From the NCBI GenBank assembly GCA_922989275.2, contig OV277862.1, positions 23,355,543-23,419,542 on the forward strand: a stretch of 64,000 nucleotides of DNA, in the 5' to 3' direction. Shown here piece by piece: positions 10,789 to 22,256 of the stretch. This DNA comes from Gari tellinella (Eukaryota > Mollusca > Bivalvia > Cardiida > Psammobiidae). The notes under the pieces are model-generated. The model was not told the origin of the DNA. It did not search any database and was given only the letters and a program-made list of their open reading frames with translations. Each line of letters begins with the position of its first letter. Positions within the stretch are counted from its first letter, which is position 1. The position numbers were made by a program, and so were the translations under genes.

Positions 10789-11410
10789 AGCTAATGACTT
10801 TAAGTCTCGCCCAATAAGTAGCACACAACATTCATTACAAGAAAAGCTAAAAATATTTAGAATAAAGGTGTTCAGAAAGATGTTATCAGCTATTTAAATT
10901 TTGCAAAATGCTAAAAAATTTAATTACAAAAACTCATTCAATGTATTTTTTTTTCATGAAGTAGTTGGTCAGAAAAAATTAGAAAATATTACAGTCAGGA
11001 TTTGTTGTAATATCAGTTTTTCTTATCAAAATATTGGAAAGAAGTTGAAATACAGTTACCTACCTTAAAGTTGAAATTTTGTCATTAAAATGCATTATTT
11101 TTTATTCATGGACTTGCATACAAGGTTCATTACATTGTTTAAACATGATCGATATGGGCAATATCGATCTTGAAAAGCTTCAATGTGTGGCTTTATAGTT
11201 CGATCAAATCTTAAACATGTACATGTATACCAATTTTATTGACTTGTAAGTCATTAAAATAAAACGTACATGTAAGTGGACATATAATTTGACCATATAT
11301 AACATCACTAATTCCAATCAACGAAGAATACTTGAACATAACATGTCCCTTGATCACTGTGTTATAAATAAATAAATAAATCGGACGCTTCATTTAAAAA
11401 AAAATATTTG
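10789..11410. other. AT-rich stretch, no gene seen
   Basis: Very AT-rich sequence without splice-like coding segments or repeat termini that I can recognise. Confidence 0.5.
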
Positions 11411-11478
11411 GATCGAATGGGAATTGAACCTATGACCTTTCATTTGCAAGTCAATCACCTTACTGACTGCGCTATGAA
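11411..11478 (-). mobile_element. tRNA-derived SINE head or tRNA pseudogene
   Basis: On the minus strand the order is A box TAGCGCAGTCAGTAAGG, an anticodon-loop-like TTGACTTGCAAATG, then B box AGGTTCAATTCCC and the 3' part ATTCGATCC. Spacing fits a tRNA of about 70 bases. The acceptor stem pairs poorly, so I favour a SINE or pseudogene. An A-rich stretch follows downstream on the same strand (11398-11404 on plus). Confidence 0.55.
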
Positions 11479-11606
11479 GAACTACACTAAATGGTATCAG
11501 TATTTCCTTTGTATAAACTGTCTGGTATAAGCATGTGCGGAAAAAGTCTATGTCGTCAAGACGCATTTCCGCTTGCCCGGAAGAGTGACTTCCGTATGCG
11601 AAATAC

Positions 11607-11801
11607 CTTAATAATAGAAACAGGCTATGAGGTAATGGGTTAAAACTAGAAGCAGGATTTTGAGAAGCAGATGGTAGCTTAAAGCAGGCTGAAAGAGAAG
11701 CTGAGAATGCACCTCAAGGCACATTCTGCTTTACTTTCAACCTGTTTTAAGTGGTTACCTGTCTTCAAAACTGAGAAACAGGCTATGGGGTAATGGGCTA
11801 A
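11607..11801. mobile_element. Family C MITE fragments
   Basis: A tail fragment (ATAGAAACAGGCTATGAGGT, then AATGGGTTAA) is followed by a half element from GATGGTAGCTTAAAGCAGGC through the hairpin to CTATGGGGTAATGGGCTAA. Confidence 0.7.
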
Positions 11802-11939
11802 GCAACCATTCTGTAGAAGACCCTTGTTTAATAATGAAGCAAATTTATTGGATAAAAATTATTCAGTAAGATTTTAAAATTCTTTTATTTTAACCTACTA
11901 AGCAGTCACTTGTCTTTAGAGATCTCTCTAAACTTTTTC

Positions 11940-12215
11940 AATTAGTGGTCACTATGGAAGAGTATCAGTGCAAATATTCCATTATGCTTGATGCTTTGTT
12001 CCTCATTGTAAAATACATGCTATCATGCTTCATGCTTTATTCACAATGTTTGGTGCTTCATTCCTTATTTTACTTTACAGTTCCATCATGATATCAAACA
12101 TTCCACATTGCTTTATTCCTTGTGACTCATGCTCGTTGCTCATTGAAACATTGCAGTATCAACATGCCAACAACCAATACTGCATCTTAGAGCACTAAGC
12201 ACTAAGCAGTAAGCA
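11940..12215. repeat. Dispersed repeat N, copy 1 (inverted relative at 23.5 kb)
   Basis: The segment with ATGGAAGAGTATCAGTG, TTCCATTATGCTTGATGC, TTCATGCTTTATTCACAATG and AGTTCCATCATGA is nearly the reverse complement of 23520-23790. Internally it repeats ATGCTT(G/C)ATGCTTT-type words. No termini or coding potential. Confidence 0.65.
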
Positions 12216-12269
12216 TTATCGAACTTCGAAGTACGCACTTACAAGTGTAGAATTTACAAATCAAGAATA

Positions 12270-12990
12270 CAGTGAAGCCGGGGCAATTTTTTAGTTATGT
12301 ATACAAAGCAGGGTACTAGAATTTCAAAATGGCAGACAATGCACAGCATTGATGGTTTGAAGTTATAGAAATAATGAAAATGACTTTGTCAGACAGAACT
12401 ACACCACGACGCTACACCAGATGATGTCTAAAGACATTGCCGTCGAGGTAAAGTGAAATATCGTAGCTTATTTTCCCTTACAATAGACCCAGACTAGATT
12501 GCAATGTAAATTTGATCGAAGCGGACGACACATTCAGCAAATGTCACTGGTACACTTGGAATTTAATAAATTATGTTGTTTTAAATCACTGTGTAGACCT
12601 TGATCGAAGTTTTCATTTATCATTATGTATAATTTGTGTATATTTGTCTTTTCAGGGTGAACATGCTGCCAAGTTTATGTTTTGATATTCCACTCTGTGT
12701 ACAGTAAGAGACAGAGAGCTATTTTAGACCGAGGACTGAGGATGGCACCCGTCAAAAGTTAGCTTGTCGTCACAGGGGTTCATTGATGAGACTAATGTTT
12801 TGAGTGATCTCAGGAGAAATTTCAGATGTAGCAAATCTGGATCCAAGGATTCTCAATTCATTCACCAAGAAATTCAACACCCAAAACATAAAATGACATT
12901 GATGGCATCATTGACCTTAATATGTTTAAACTAATGAGAGGATCAGACTCAGAGGGTGCTTTTAAATAAATGGAATAAGAATGAATATGT
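12270..12990 (+). other. Possible two-exon transcript, non-repetitive
   Basis: This is one of the few stretches not covered by repeats I recognise. A donor (GTCGAG|GTAAAGT at 12448) and an acceptor (ATTTGTCTTTTCAG|G at 12655) sit about 208 bp apart on the plus strand. Joining them keeps a short frame open (…SKDIAVE then GEHAAKFMF and stop), but that frame is closed upstream by TGA, so the coding part would be only some 40 codons. An AATAAA signal is at about 12965. A noncoding RNA or a chance pairing of splice-like sites are equally possible. Confidence 0.2.
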
Positions 12991-13023
12991 GTCTTCAATA
13001 TGAACACTTTACTGCCTGTCACT

Positions 13024-13763
13024 TTTAACCCATTACTCCATATATGTGCCTGTTATTTATTCCTCCATTGAAAATAGTCAATTGCTGCATTATTGCTTTT
13101 AACCCATTACTCCATAGATATTGTTATGCTTGTAATTCATTCCTCCGTTGAAAAAAGTTTCAAAATTTAAACAGTCATGAAATAGTTTCAATAGAAACAT
13201 TTATATATTCTTATTGATGGTAGCTTAATTATAGGGGGCAAAAAGTAAATAATAATGCACCTTAAGGTACTTTTTTTTTCACTTTCAATGAGCTTTTCTT
13301 CAATATTAGAAACAGGATTAGATATTAAACACTAAAAGGAACAATACACTATGTTCCACTAAGTTAGATCCAGATATCGAAGTTTGACTGTACTACAGTC
13401 AATCTTTGACATCTTGGTCCAACTTTAGTGGAATATATCTGTATTTCAAAGTTCAAATATGACTAAAATTTTAATGTTGAAATACAGATATGTTGAAGCT
13501 TTTTCAAATTAAAGTAGTTTCATTGGTGGAAAAACAAGTACTTTCAACTTTAGCTAGTTTGAGACACTGTGGTTTGACTCTAATTCTTTTACCCCCTAAG
13601 GGACCATAAATGTTTTTAACCATTTACTCAATAGATACACAGACACATTTAATCTATTCCTCCACTGAAGAAAATAATTCCAATTTATACAGTCATGAGT
13701 ATGTATCAAAATAATAAAATAATCTGCTTTAAGTGTTTACCTGTCTATGGAGTTAAGGGTTAA
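13024..13763. mobile_element. Degenerate family C MITE copies
   Basis: Two diverged copies (about 13024-13332 and 13615-13763). Both begin TTAACCCATTACTCCATA or TTAACCATTTACTCAATAGA and keep TTATTCCTCCATTGAA and CAGTCATGA landmarks. The first has a second head inserted at about 13100. Between them (13350-13530) is a sequence with pogo-like words, TTTGACTGTACTACAGTC, not resolved further. Confidence 0.6.
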
Positions 13764-14135
13764 AAAGAAATGGCTGTACTATGAGCTATTCCGTGTGATT
13801 TGTAGTTTTTGTCAGTCATGTTCTAAGCAAGCACTCAATTCCAGAGCAAGGAGACATCTAAAGACAAGTGACTGCTTAATGCAGGTAAAATAATAATGCA
13901 GAAAGCCATAGATTTTTCATTCATTATTTTTAATCTTCATTAAGAAACCACCAGACCATAATATTGCATAAGTTAATAGGTGCTTAATAACAGATTGAAT
14001 GCAAAACTATTCTGCTTTTGGTAGATGGGAGAAAGAAAATAAAGTTTCAACTTGAAAAATATAGTTTGTTTGTTTTTAATTGTACATAGATAACAATCAA
14101 TTCTTGATGTTTGTTGTGTTCATTCAAATATACCC

Positions 14136-14335
14136 CAGGGCTCCAGATAAGGGGAGTATTTGAAAAACTAAAATCTTTATTTCAGTATTAAACCCATTGG
14201 TGTCACTACAGTACTTATTAGGATCATCTCTTTGAGAGGATTCTAATAAGTATAGTAACACCATAGGATTTTGAGCTGTCTTGATGGAGAATCTGTTGGA
14301 TTTGTATTGGTTACTCCCTCTTATTTGGAGCCCTG
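14136..14335. mobile_element. Short TIR element, family B copy 2
   Basis: The inverted ends are CAGGGCTCCAGATAAGGGGA and, from the right, CAGGGCTCCAAATAAGAGGG. The centre is an inner hairpin (TACTTATTAGGATCATCTC and complement). The flanks TATACCC and TATACTA share five bases, a decayed target duplication. Confidence 0.72.
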
Positions 14336-14470
14336 TATACTATGGATAATCAAACAGGAGTTATATGTCTTGCATATATACATGTATATCAAAACAGTAA
14401 TGTGTGCCTTTATGCATATAACTTAGAAGGGATATAAAGAGTCTGTCATGTGGATTTTTTCTATCTTGAA

Positions 14471-15387
14471 TTAACCATTTACCACATTGCCTGTTTCTAG
14501 TTTTGAAGACATGTGACCACCAAGCAGGTTGAAAGTAAAGCAGAATGCAACTTCAGGAGCATTCTGCTTTACTAAAATTCAACCTGCTTTAAAGCTGCTA
14601 GTTGATAGAAAATAGTTCTTAAATTGTGCATATCAGTTAACAGGAAATGTTCCCCACCAGGGGTGTAAATTTCCTAGGAAGTATTTCCCCAATCCTTGAA
14701 GTATTACCCCGACTTGCAGAATTTGAACTGAAGACAGATATTTGCTTAAACTTAAAGCAGCCAGAAAGTACAGCCGAATGCTCATTTAGGAGCATTCTAC
14801 TTTAATTTCAGTCTGCTCTGAGCTACCATCTGCTCTGATATAGAAGTGGAAGAATAAATAAAAGATGTATAAAGGTGTATTCATGGGGTAATAGGTTAAT
14901 CAATCATCTGCTTAACTCTTTACTCTTTAGCCTGTTTTAGTTTTGAAGACAGGTGACATCTTATATAGCAGGTTGAAAGTAAAGCAAAATGGGCCTTAAT
15001 GAGCATTCTGCTTTTCTATCGGCCTGCTTTCAGATACCATCTGCTGAAATACAGAAAATATTTCTTAATAAACATAGTCATGGTTGTTTAAATTATGACT
15101 ATTTTATTCACTGGAAACAAAAAGTTAAAGACGTAAAAATGTGTATATATGGAGTAATGGGTTAAACTTAAACACACTTTAAACCTTCACTCCAAAGATA
15201 CCTATTTTAATGCCTTTAATTTTTTTCCCACTCGATAAAATAGTTCCTCTTTGTGCAATCATCAAAAAATAAATATTCACCATAAGAAATAGTTTCCATA
15301 GCCTAGCAGATGGTGGCTTAAAACATACTGAAAGTATAGCAGAATGCTCCTTCAGTAATGAAAACACTCTATTGAGTAAAGGGTTAA
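14471..15387. mobile_element. Cluster of four family C MITE copies
   Basis: Consecutive copies at about 14471-14640, 14725-14898, 14911-15166 and 15178-15387. Heads and tails such as GGGGTAATAGGTTAA, GGAGTAATGGGTTAA and GAGTAAAGGGTTAA mark the borders. Hairpin centres vary (GAATGCAACTTCAGGAGCATT; GAATGCTCATTTAGGAGC), so the copies are independent insertions or old duplicates rather than a recent tandem array. Confidence 0.7.
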
Positions 15388-15423
15388 TATAGATGATTAG
15401 GCATATGGATAATTGGAGTAAAG

Positions 15424-15683
15424 GGGCCTCCGTGGCCTAGTGGTATAGTCACTTTGACTTACATCACTAAGCTCCTCACCGCTGTGAGTTCGAATCCCAG
15501 TAGGGTCGTTCGGAATTTTCATATGGGGAAGCCTTCCAGCTGGCTTGCGGAAGGTCGGTGGTTCTACCCAGTTGCCGATTTGTGCCTGAAACAGTGCATA
15601 AAGGACTTCTGGGGTCTTCCTCCACCTTTAATTAGCTGGACGTCGCGATATGACGGAAATACTGTTGAAAGCGACGTAAAGTA
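15424..15683 (+). mobile_element. tRNA-derived SINE with V-SINE/RUDI-like body
   Basis: The head has a polymerase III A box (GTGGCCTAGTGGTATAG) and B box (GAGTTCGAATCCC). The body follows with GGTCGGTGGTTCTACCCA, GTGCCTGAAACAGTGCA, TCTTCCTCCACC and the 3' block ATATGACGGAAATACTGTTG, AAAGCGACGTAAA. This order matches my memory of the conserved V-SINE family of molluscs (RUDI); the family name is recall, not a comparison. It is nearly intact. It abuts the ACAAGAG end of the next element at 15684. Confidence 0.75.
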
Positions 15684-16297
15684 AACAAGAGGGCCATGGC
15701 CCTTAATTCGCTCACCTGAGGTCATTGTGCCTTAGCTTAATAGGCAAGACAACATTTTAATATAGCTGTAAATGGAATTATCTTCCAGACAAAAAAACCA
15801 TGACAAATTGGAATAACTTAAAAAAATATTGTTGGCAGAGTTATGGCCCTTATCCATGACACTTCTTCTTATCAAGCTACATATATTTCCATATGATTAT
15901 TCATTGCCCATTCTGCTTTACTTTCAACCTGCTTTAAGTTATCATCTACTAAGATATAGATACCATTTCTTATATCTTACATTTTTATGACTGTATAAAG
16001 TGGAATTATTTTCTTTAGAGGAGGAATAAATTAAAGGCATAAAACGGCATATGTATGGGGTAATGTGTTAACATCAGTAGAACTGGAGTTATCTCAAAGA
16101 CAAGAAAATATGACACTGGGAAATAACTCAAAAATGACATTGACCTTTGTAGAACATGACCTAAGTTATAAAATTTCTAACTTTAACAAAGTTATGGCTA
16201 AGATTAAAGTTGTGGACTGACAGACAAACAAATTGACAAACAGACAAAAAAAGCAGACAGACAAAAACAATATGCCCCCAACTGCAGGGGCATAAAA
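15684..16297. mobile_element. ACAAGAG-type element with nested family C copy
   Basis: It starts ACAAGAGGGCCATGGCCC then CGCTCACCTGAGG, like family A, but the body differs. It ends with a CAGACAGACAAA-rich patch and ATGCCCCCAACTGCAGGGGC, then ATAAAAAA, an inverted GCCCC/GGGGC end. A family C fragment (about 15907-16073) interrupts it. I treat it as a sister family with a different right end; the pairing of ends is inference. Confidence 0.55.
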
Positions 16298-16439
16298 AAT
16301 GTAGCAGACAACACCATATGCTGCTGTTACAGTGAACCTCAGCTGACCTGAGTTCAGTTATGTAACTCTGCCAATAGGAAATGTGGCTAGGGTCTAACTC
16401 TTATAATGCTGAATTGCTGTCTGCTATACATTTATTGAA

Positions 16440-16980
16440 TGTGAATTATGACCTAGATATTCAACCGACCTTAACCATTTGAACAAAATAGGTAAAGGAC
16501 ATTTAGAAGTGTCACCATGCCAAATATCAAAGCTCTGGTCATATTAGTGTCAGAGAAGAAGACATTTGAAATTTTCACTATATAACTCTATGTAAAACTG
16601 TGACCCCCGGGGCGGGGCAAATTTTGACCCCAGGGGCATAATTTGAACAAACTTGATAGAGGACCTGTAGGTGATGCTATGTGCCAAATATCTAAGCTCT
16701 GGCCCTTGTAGTTTTTGACAAGAAGATTTTTTAAGATTTCCTTATTTTTTCACTTTGGTTGCCATGGCAACCAGAGTTCTGCATTGTTTTTAATTCTTTG
16801 AACAAATCTGAAAGAGCTTGACCCAAGGAACATTTCTGTAAAGTTTGGTTGAAATCTGTTAAGCGGTATAGGAGGAGATGTCATTTGAAGCAATTGTTAA
16901 CGACGACGGACGACGCACGACGACGGACAGAGGGCCATCCCAATAGCTCATCTTGAGCCTTTGGCTCAGGTTATCTAAAA
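16440..16980. mobile_element. Family A element, left-truncated
   Basis: Only one full core unit remains (from GACCTAGATATTCAACCGAC through GGTAAAGGACATTTAGAAG to GATAGAGGACCTGTAGGTG), followed by GGTTGCCATGGCAACC at about 16757-16772, the GACGACGGACGACGCACG patch and the end AGCTCATCTTGAGCC...GGCTCAGGTTATCTAAAA. It lacks the ACAAGAG end. Confidence 0.7.
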
Positions 16981-17079
16981 AACAAAATAAACAAATAAAT
17001 AAAATTGGAGTAAATATAAAAGCAAGATGAAATTGGATAAGAAATATATCCTGTAGGAGATTTCTACTAAAGTTTATTT

Positions 17080-17375
17080 TAGCCTATGCAAACAGTGTTG
17101 ATCCAGATCAGAGGGCTCCAAATAGGGACCCTCTGATTAGGCTCTTCATTTTCTTTCATGTTGCAATTTTTTTTAAATAAACTCATTCAAACCTACCACA
17201 ACATATAATTTATCATTAACCAACAGTGTACCTGTGAAGAGTACTCTTGTCATGTGCAAACAGTGTAGACCCAGATCAGAGGGCTCCTTATAGGGGTCCT
17301 CTGATGAGGGTCTTCATTGTTTATCAGGTTACAATAAATTGTTACAACCTCATTGCAACCTAGTGCCACGTACTT
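17080..17375. repeat. Tandem ~170-bp repeat I (left part)
   Basis: Units contain GAAGAGTACTCTTGTC, TATGCAAACAGTGT, GATCCAGATCAGAGGGCTCC and a partial complement (CCTCTGATNAGG, TCTTCA), then TTGCAATAAATT. Units start near 17085 and 17250. The array resumes after the hAT insertion at 17376-18582. Lone copies are at 26195-26300, 28235-28325 and 39835-39925. Confidence 0.65.
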
Positions 17376-18582
17376 CAGGGTTGGGTTTTTGCCGGCAAAA
17401 ACTAGTTTTTTCCTTGCCAGTGGCAAAAACAGGAAAAAAACGGCAAAAACTGGAAAAAACCGGCTAAAATGGCAAAAACCTAAAACAATGATTATATCAG
17501 GGTGAAAATGTGAAAAACAAGTCTTGGGATGTTTTCAACTAGCTTTATTTTAATATCAGTCATCAAAATTATGCCTGATGTATAAATGTGAAACAGTATT
17601 AAAAACTGGGCTACAAAAGAGAATGAGGAAAAAAAAACATTTCAATTGTTTTCTCCATAATGTTGCAAACAACTATTTTGTTACTTCTTATTAGAATTGT
17701 TAGTTTGAGACAACATGTAAGATTAGTACTGTAGTCACAAACAATACAGGAGTCAATGGAGAAATAAGGATTTTAGATTTTGATTTTTTTCTCATCTCAG
17801 TTTCTTAAGATGCAAAAAAGTTGAAAGAAGTCTAATAGCACAACATATTCACTGGTGGTAAACTTTGTAAATATCTTAACTGATCAATCAGTTCCCCAGC
17901 TCCACTGAGTCTTTTATAACATTCTGTGACAAAATACAAGTTTTCATGCTTTTTCTATTCCAAGACAGGACTCTGAATATTTTTTCAATTTACTAAAGTT
18001 AAAAAACACCCTTTCCATGATAGAATCAGAACTGGTAGGGTACATTCTGCATTACTTTCAGCCTGTTTTACTCATTTCCATTGACTGTGGCTGTGTATTG
18101 TGCATTCTTCTGACACTTGACACTAATGCATTGGCAGGTCCACAATACACAACCACTGCCCATCCACTTCAGTGAATGTGTCTTAAAGGTGAACACCTGT
18201 TCAGAAGAGTAACCTGCTAAAAGGCTTTATTTAAATTCAGTTTTTGCCAACCAGTTTCTTTAGTTTTTGCCACCCAGTGTCTAGTTTTTGCCACTCATTT
18301 TAGTTGTTGCCATCCAGTTTTTTCCTTGTTGGTTATACACATTACCCAACCACTGCCCATCCACTTCAGTGAATGTGTCTTAAAGGTGTAAACCTGTTAA
18401 GAAGAGTAACCTGCTGAAAGGGTTTATTTGAATCCAGTTTTTGCCACCCAGTTTCTTTAGTTTTTGCCACCCAGTGTCTTTAGTTTTTGCCACTATATGT
18501 TTTTAGTTTTTGCCACCCAGTTTTTTCCTTGCCGGTTTTTTCCATGTTTTTTTCCACCCTTGGCAAAAACTTGCCAACCCTG
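17376..18582. mobile_element. hAT-like element with GGCAAAAAC-rich subterminal repeats
   Basis: Inverted ends CAGGGTTGG...CCAACCCTG. The flanks ACGTACTT (17368-17375) and ACGTACTC (18583-18590) match in 7 of 8 positions, the hAT duplication length. Inside both ends are arrays of a short motif: GGCAAAAAC words on the left (17390-17480), its complement TTTTTGCCACCCAG repeated on the right (18235-18570). A sub-block with TTCAGTGAATGTGTCTTAAAGG is duplicated at about 18165 and 18365. No transposase. It splits the tandem repeat I array, so it is younger than that array. Confidence 0.8.
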
Positions 18583-18960
18583 ACGTACTCACATCATTAA
18601 CAAACGTGTAGCTGTTTGGAGTACACTTGTCAATTGCATACATAGTAGATCCAGATCAAAGCCTCCTTTAAGGCCACTCTGATCAGGATATTCACTGTTT
18701 GTCATATTGCAATAAATTAACACTCATTGAAATATACAATTGTGAAGAGTACATTTCTCCTATGCAAACAGTGAAGACCCAAGTCAATGGGCCCCTAATA
18801 AAGGTCTTACACATTGCAATAAAATGTAACAGGCCCACTATAATCTAGTGCTACATAACAGTGTATCTGTTGAAGAGTATACTTGTCCTATGTAAGCAGT
18901 GTAAATCCAGATTAGAGGGTTCCTAATAATGCCTAAAATAAAATGCTGGGGAAGATCTTT
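18583..18960. repeat. Tandem repeat I (right part)
   Basis: Continuation of the 17080 array, with three further diverged units starting near 18640, 18760 and 18885 (TATGCAAACAGTGAAGACCC and similar). Confidence 0.6.
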
Positions 18961-18987
18961 GGTGGTTGTGGTGGTGTGGTGGTGGTT

Positions 18988-19004
18988 GGGGGGGGGGGGG
19001 GGGG
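18988..19004 (+). repeat. G homopolymer (17)
   Basis: A run of 17 G preceded by GGTGGT-type purine-rich sequence. Length in the assembly may be unreliable. Confidence 0.8.
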
Positions 19005-19091
19005 ATTTATGAATCTTAAGTTTTCAGTGGTAGAATAAAGTAAAGGTGTATTTATGGCATTATGGTAACACCTTTCTGTCATGGGTGCCGC

Positions 19092-21896
19092 TCAAAATCC
19101 CCTTGGTCAAAATCCCCTTGGTCCAAAACTAACAGGGTAGTCAAAATCCCCTTGGTGAATTTTACAGTGTAGTCAAAATCCCCTTGGTCAGATTTACAGG
19201 GTAGTCAAAATCCCCTTGGTGAAAATTACAAGGTAGTCAAAATCCCCTTGATCAAAATTACAGGGTAGTCAAAATCCCCTTGAGGGGTAGTCAAAATCCC
19301 CTTGGTCAGTGAAATAATTTGTTTACTGGTAACATAACCCATTACACCATAGCCTATTTTGGAGTATTTTATGGGGTAACGGGTAAAGCGATTGTTTTTA
19401 TGGGGTAGTGGGTTTATTTAAGGATGCAAAGATACAAAGAAGACAAATTCAGAAACACATTCCTTATTGCTGTGACAAATATTTACCAAACTGTAAAGTT
19501 GAAATTTTAAAGTATGTACTAATTATCTAATTCAAAGGCATCACCTTTAAATGGTGTTAAAACTTTTTAAAAAGTTGTTTGCTTGGATACTAAAATGGTG
19601 ACTGAATTATTCTGGGGATTTATCAGAATCAAAACTTAGTAAAAAAAACCCAGATAAATGTTTGGATACTAAACCTGATTTCTGAATTATTCTGAAGATT
19701 GATCAGGATCCAAAATTAGTGAAAATTCAAATAAATGCTTAGATATTTAAAAACAATTTCTGATGTTTTTCCCTGAATTTATCAAGATCCTAACTTGGTA
19801 AACTACAGATAAATGCTTCGATACAAAAAAATGGTTTCTGAACTATTCTAGACATTGATCAGGATCCAAATTTTGTAAACTTTCAGATAAATGATTGAAT
19901 ACTAAAAATGGTTTCTGAATTATTCTGAAGATTGATCAGGATCCAAACTTAGATAATATACAAATTAATGCTTGGATATGTAAAATGGTTTCAGAGTTTA
20001 GTGAATTTATCAGGATCCAAACATATTGTAAAAAAAAGATTGGATGCTAAAATAGATTCAGAATAGTTCTGGGGAGTGATCAGGATCCAAACGTGATCAA
20101 TGGTTGGATTATGTAAAATGATCTGTGAATTATTCTAGGGGATTTATCAAATACAGAATATAAATAAATGATCAGGATCCAAACTTGGTAAAATACATAT
20201 AAAAGCTATGATGTTGAAACTGGTTACTGAATTAATCTGAAGATTGACCAGGATGCAAACTTGATAAAATACACAAAAATGCTTGGATATTTAAACTGGT
20301 GCCTGAAATATTCTGAATCTTGATCAGGTTCAAAACTTGATAAAATACGAAAAAATATTTGGATATTGAGACTGGTTTCTGAATTTTTCTGAAGATTGAT
20401 CAGGATCCAAACTTGTTAAAATTCAAACACATATTTGATTATTGAGACTTTTTTCTGAAGTATTCTGAAGATTGATCGGGATCCAAACTTGTTAAACTTT
20501 AAACAAATATTTGGCTATTGAGACTGGTTTCTGAAGTATTCTGAAAATTGATCAGGATCCAAACTTGTTAAAAAACAAACAAATATTTGGATATTGTAAC
20601 CGGTTCTTGAATTATTCTGAAGACTGATCAGGATCCAAACTTGTTAAACTTTAAACAAATATTTGGCTATTGAGACTGGTTTCTGAAGTATTCTGAAAAG
20701 TGATCAGGTTCCAAACTTGTTAAAATACAAGCAAATATTTGGGTATTGAGACTGTTTTCTGAATTATTCTGAAGATTGATCAGGATCCAAACTTTGTAAA
20801 ATACAAATAAGTGCTTGCACATTTTAAATGATTTCTGGAATATTCTGGGGATTGATCAGGTCCAATATATGTTTTTACAATAATGTCTACAGCAACAAAA
20901 ATGCAGACAGCAATATATAAGCAAACAATAGATTGGCTGTAGAGGTGTGACTCTGCTAGTGAAACACATTTTGTTGATTTGTTAATCTATTGTATAACTT
21001 ATGTTATCAGTGTACTCCTGTCAACATTTTGTGAGTTGAGAAGCAAAATATCTTTTTTTTTGGCATGTAAATCATTGACCCATATATCATCTACTCAATT
21101 ATTCTTATATAACAGATTCACTCTAGTGCCTTCTAAGGAAATGTGTCAAGAAAAAAAAGAACTGGTTCTTTATCCTTAAAATAACACCAAGGCTACATAA
21201 TATTGTTAACACAACAAATAAAGTTTGACATGTTTTTACAAGCAATATACAATAATTTTTACATCAAATATATGGTATAACATTCTGGACCAAGGGTATT
21301 TTGACCACAGGTTTTCGGCGCGTAAGCTATGAACCCCCCCCCCTCCCCTCCCCCCCTCGCTGCTACCCCCATAAATATTTCAAAATGAGTCAAAATACAT
21401 CCATATGTTCAACAAACATCCTTAACAAGTGTTTCGAGAAGTTTCAAGAAGTTTCAAAAAAAAAAATTTTTTTTTTTCGTATCATGTATGTACATGTATA
21501 CTATTTTACTTATAAATTAGCGAACATTTTTTTTTTTTTTTAAATTTCACGAAACTTCAGGAAATGTTCTTTTATGATGATTATTGAATGTATGGATAGA
21601 TTTTAGGGTATTTTATCCACGTTTGGTGGTGGTGGAGGGGGTTATAGCAGCTAGGGATAGTGTCATAGCCAACGGGCCGAATGCCTATGATTTTGACTAC
21701 CCCTCAAGGGGATTTTGACTACCCTGTAATTTTGATCAAGGGGATTTTGACTACCTTGTAATTTTCACCAAGGGGATTTTGACTACCTTGTAATTTTCAT
21801 CAAGGGGATTTTGACTACCCTGTAAATTTCACCAAGGGGATTTTGACTACCCTGTCAGTTTTGGACCAAGGGGATTTTGACCAAGGGGATTTTGAC
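19092..21896. mobile_element. 2.8-kb element with inverted CAAAATCCCCTTG arrays at both ends
   Basis: The left end (19092-19306) holds about eight copies of TCAAAATCCCCTTGG separated by TNACAGGGTAG-type spacers. The right end (21691-21896) holds the same array in reverse complement (CCAAGGGGATTTTGACTACC). The outermost units correspond: TCAAAATCCCCTTGGTCAAA on the left mirrors the right edge, and both next units read CCTTGGTCCAAAACTGACAGG or close to it. The interior holds a fragment of family C (about 19338-19412), a 76-bp minisatellite and AT-rich sequence, with no transposase. The array may serve as multiple transposase-binding sites. Confidence 0.72.
19550..20875 (+). repeat. 76-bp minisatellite, about 17 units
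   Basis: The landmark GATCAGGATCCAAACTT recurs at 20246 (variant), 20322, 20398, 20474, 20550, 20626, 20702 and 20779: a strict 76-bp period with a 77-bp step at the end. Units to the left of 20246 are more diverged. Each unit also has TGGTTTCTGAATTATTCTGA and AAATATTTGGATATTGAGAC. It lies inside the 19092-21896 element. Confidence 0.85.
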
Positions 21897-22124
21897 ATAC
21901 ACTCTTCTGTCATATACACCATTACCTATTTATTCCACCTCAGAACTACTTTTCCAGATAAAGTACCATTACATACTTTTACAACTTCCTGAAAAATGCC
22001 ACGTTAAAGCAGGACTAAAGTTAATCCAAAATCTCATACAATTACTTTATGTCTCCTATCAGTTCTCTTCAGTTATGTACCATAACCCATTACTCCATAA
22101 ATACGTCATTTTAAGCATTTAATT

Positions 22125-22223
22125 TAGGGATGGGAATTCGAACCAAAATTGCTATTCGAATATTCGCGTAAAGTATTCGAATAATTCGAATAATTCGCCT
22201 GGAATAAACGCTTTGTCCGATGT

Positions 22224-22256
<33 letters not shown>

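Noticed and set aside
20979..21543. Plus-strand 66- and 80-codon frames
   Set aside because: Inside the 19092-21896 element, low complexity (poly-F, poly-P stretches), no start context.
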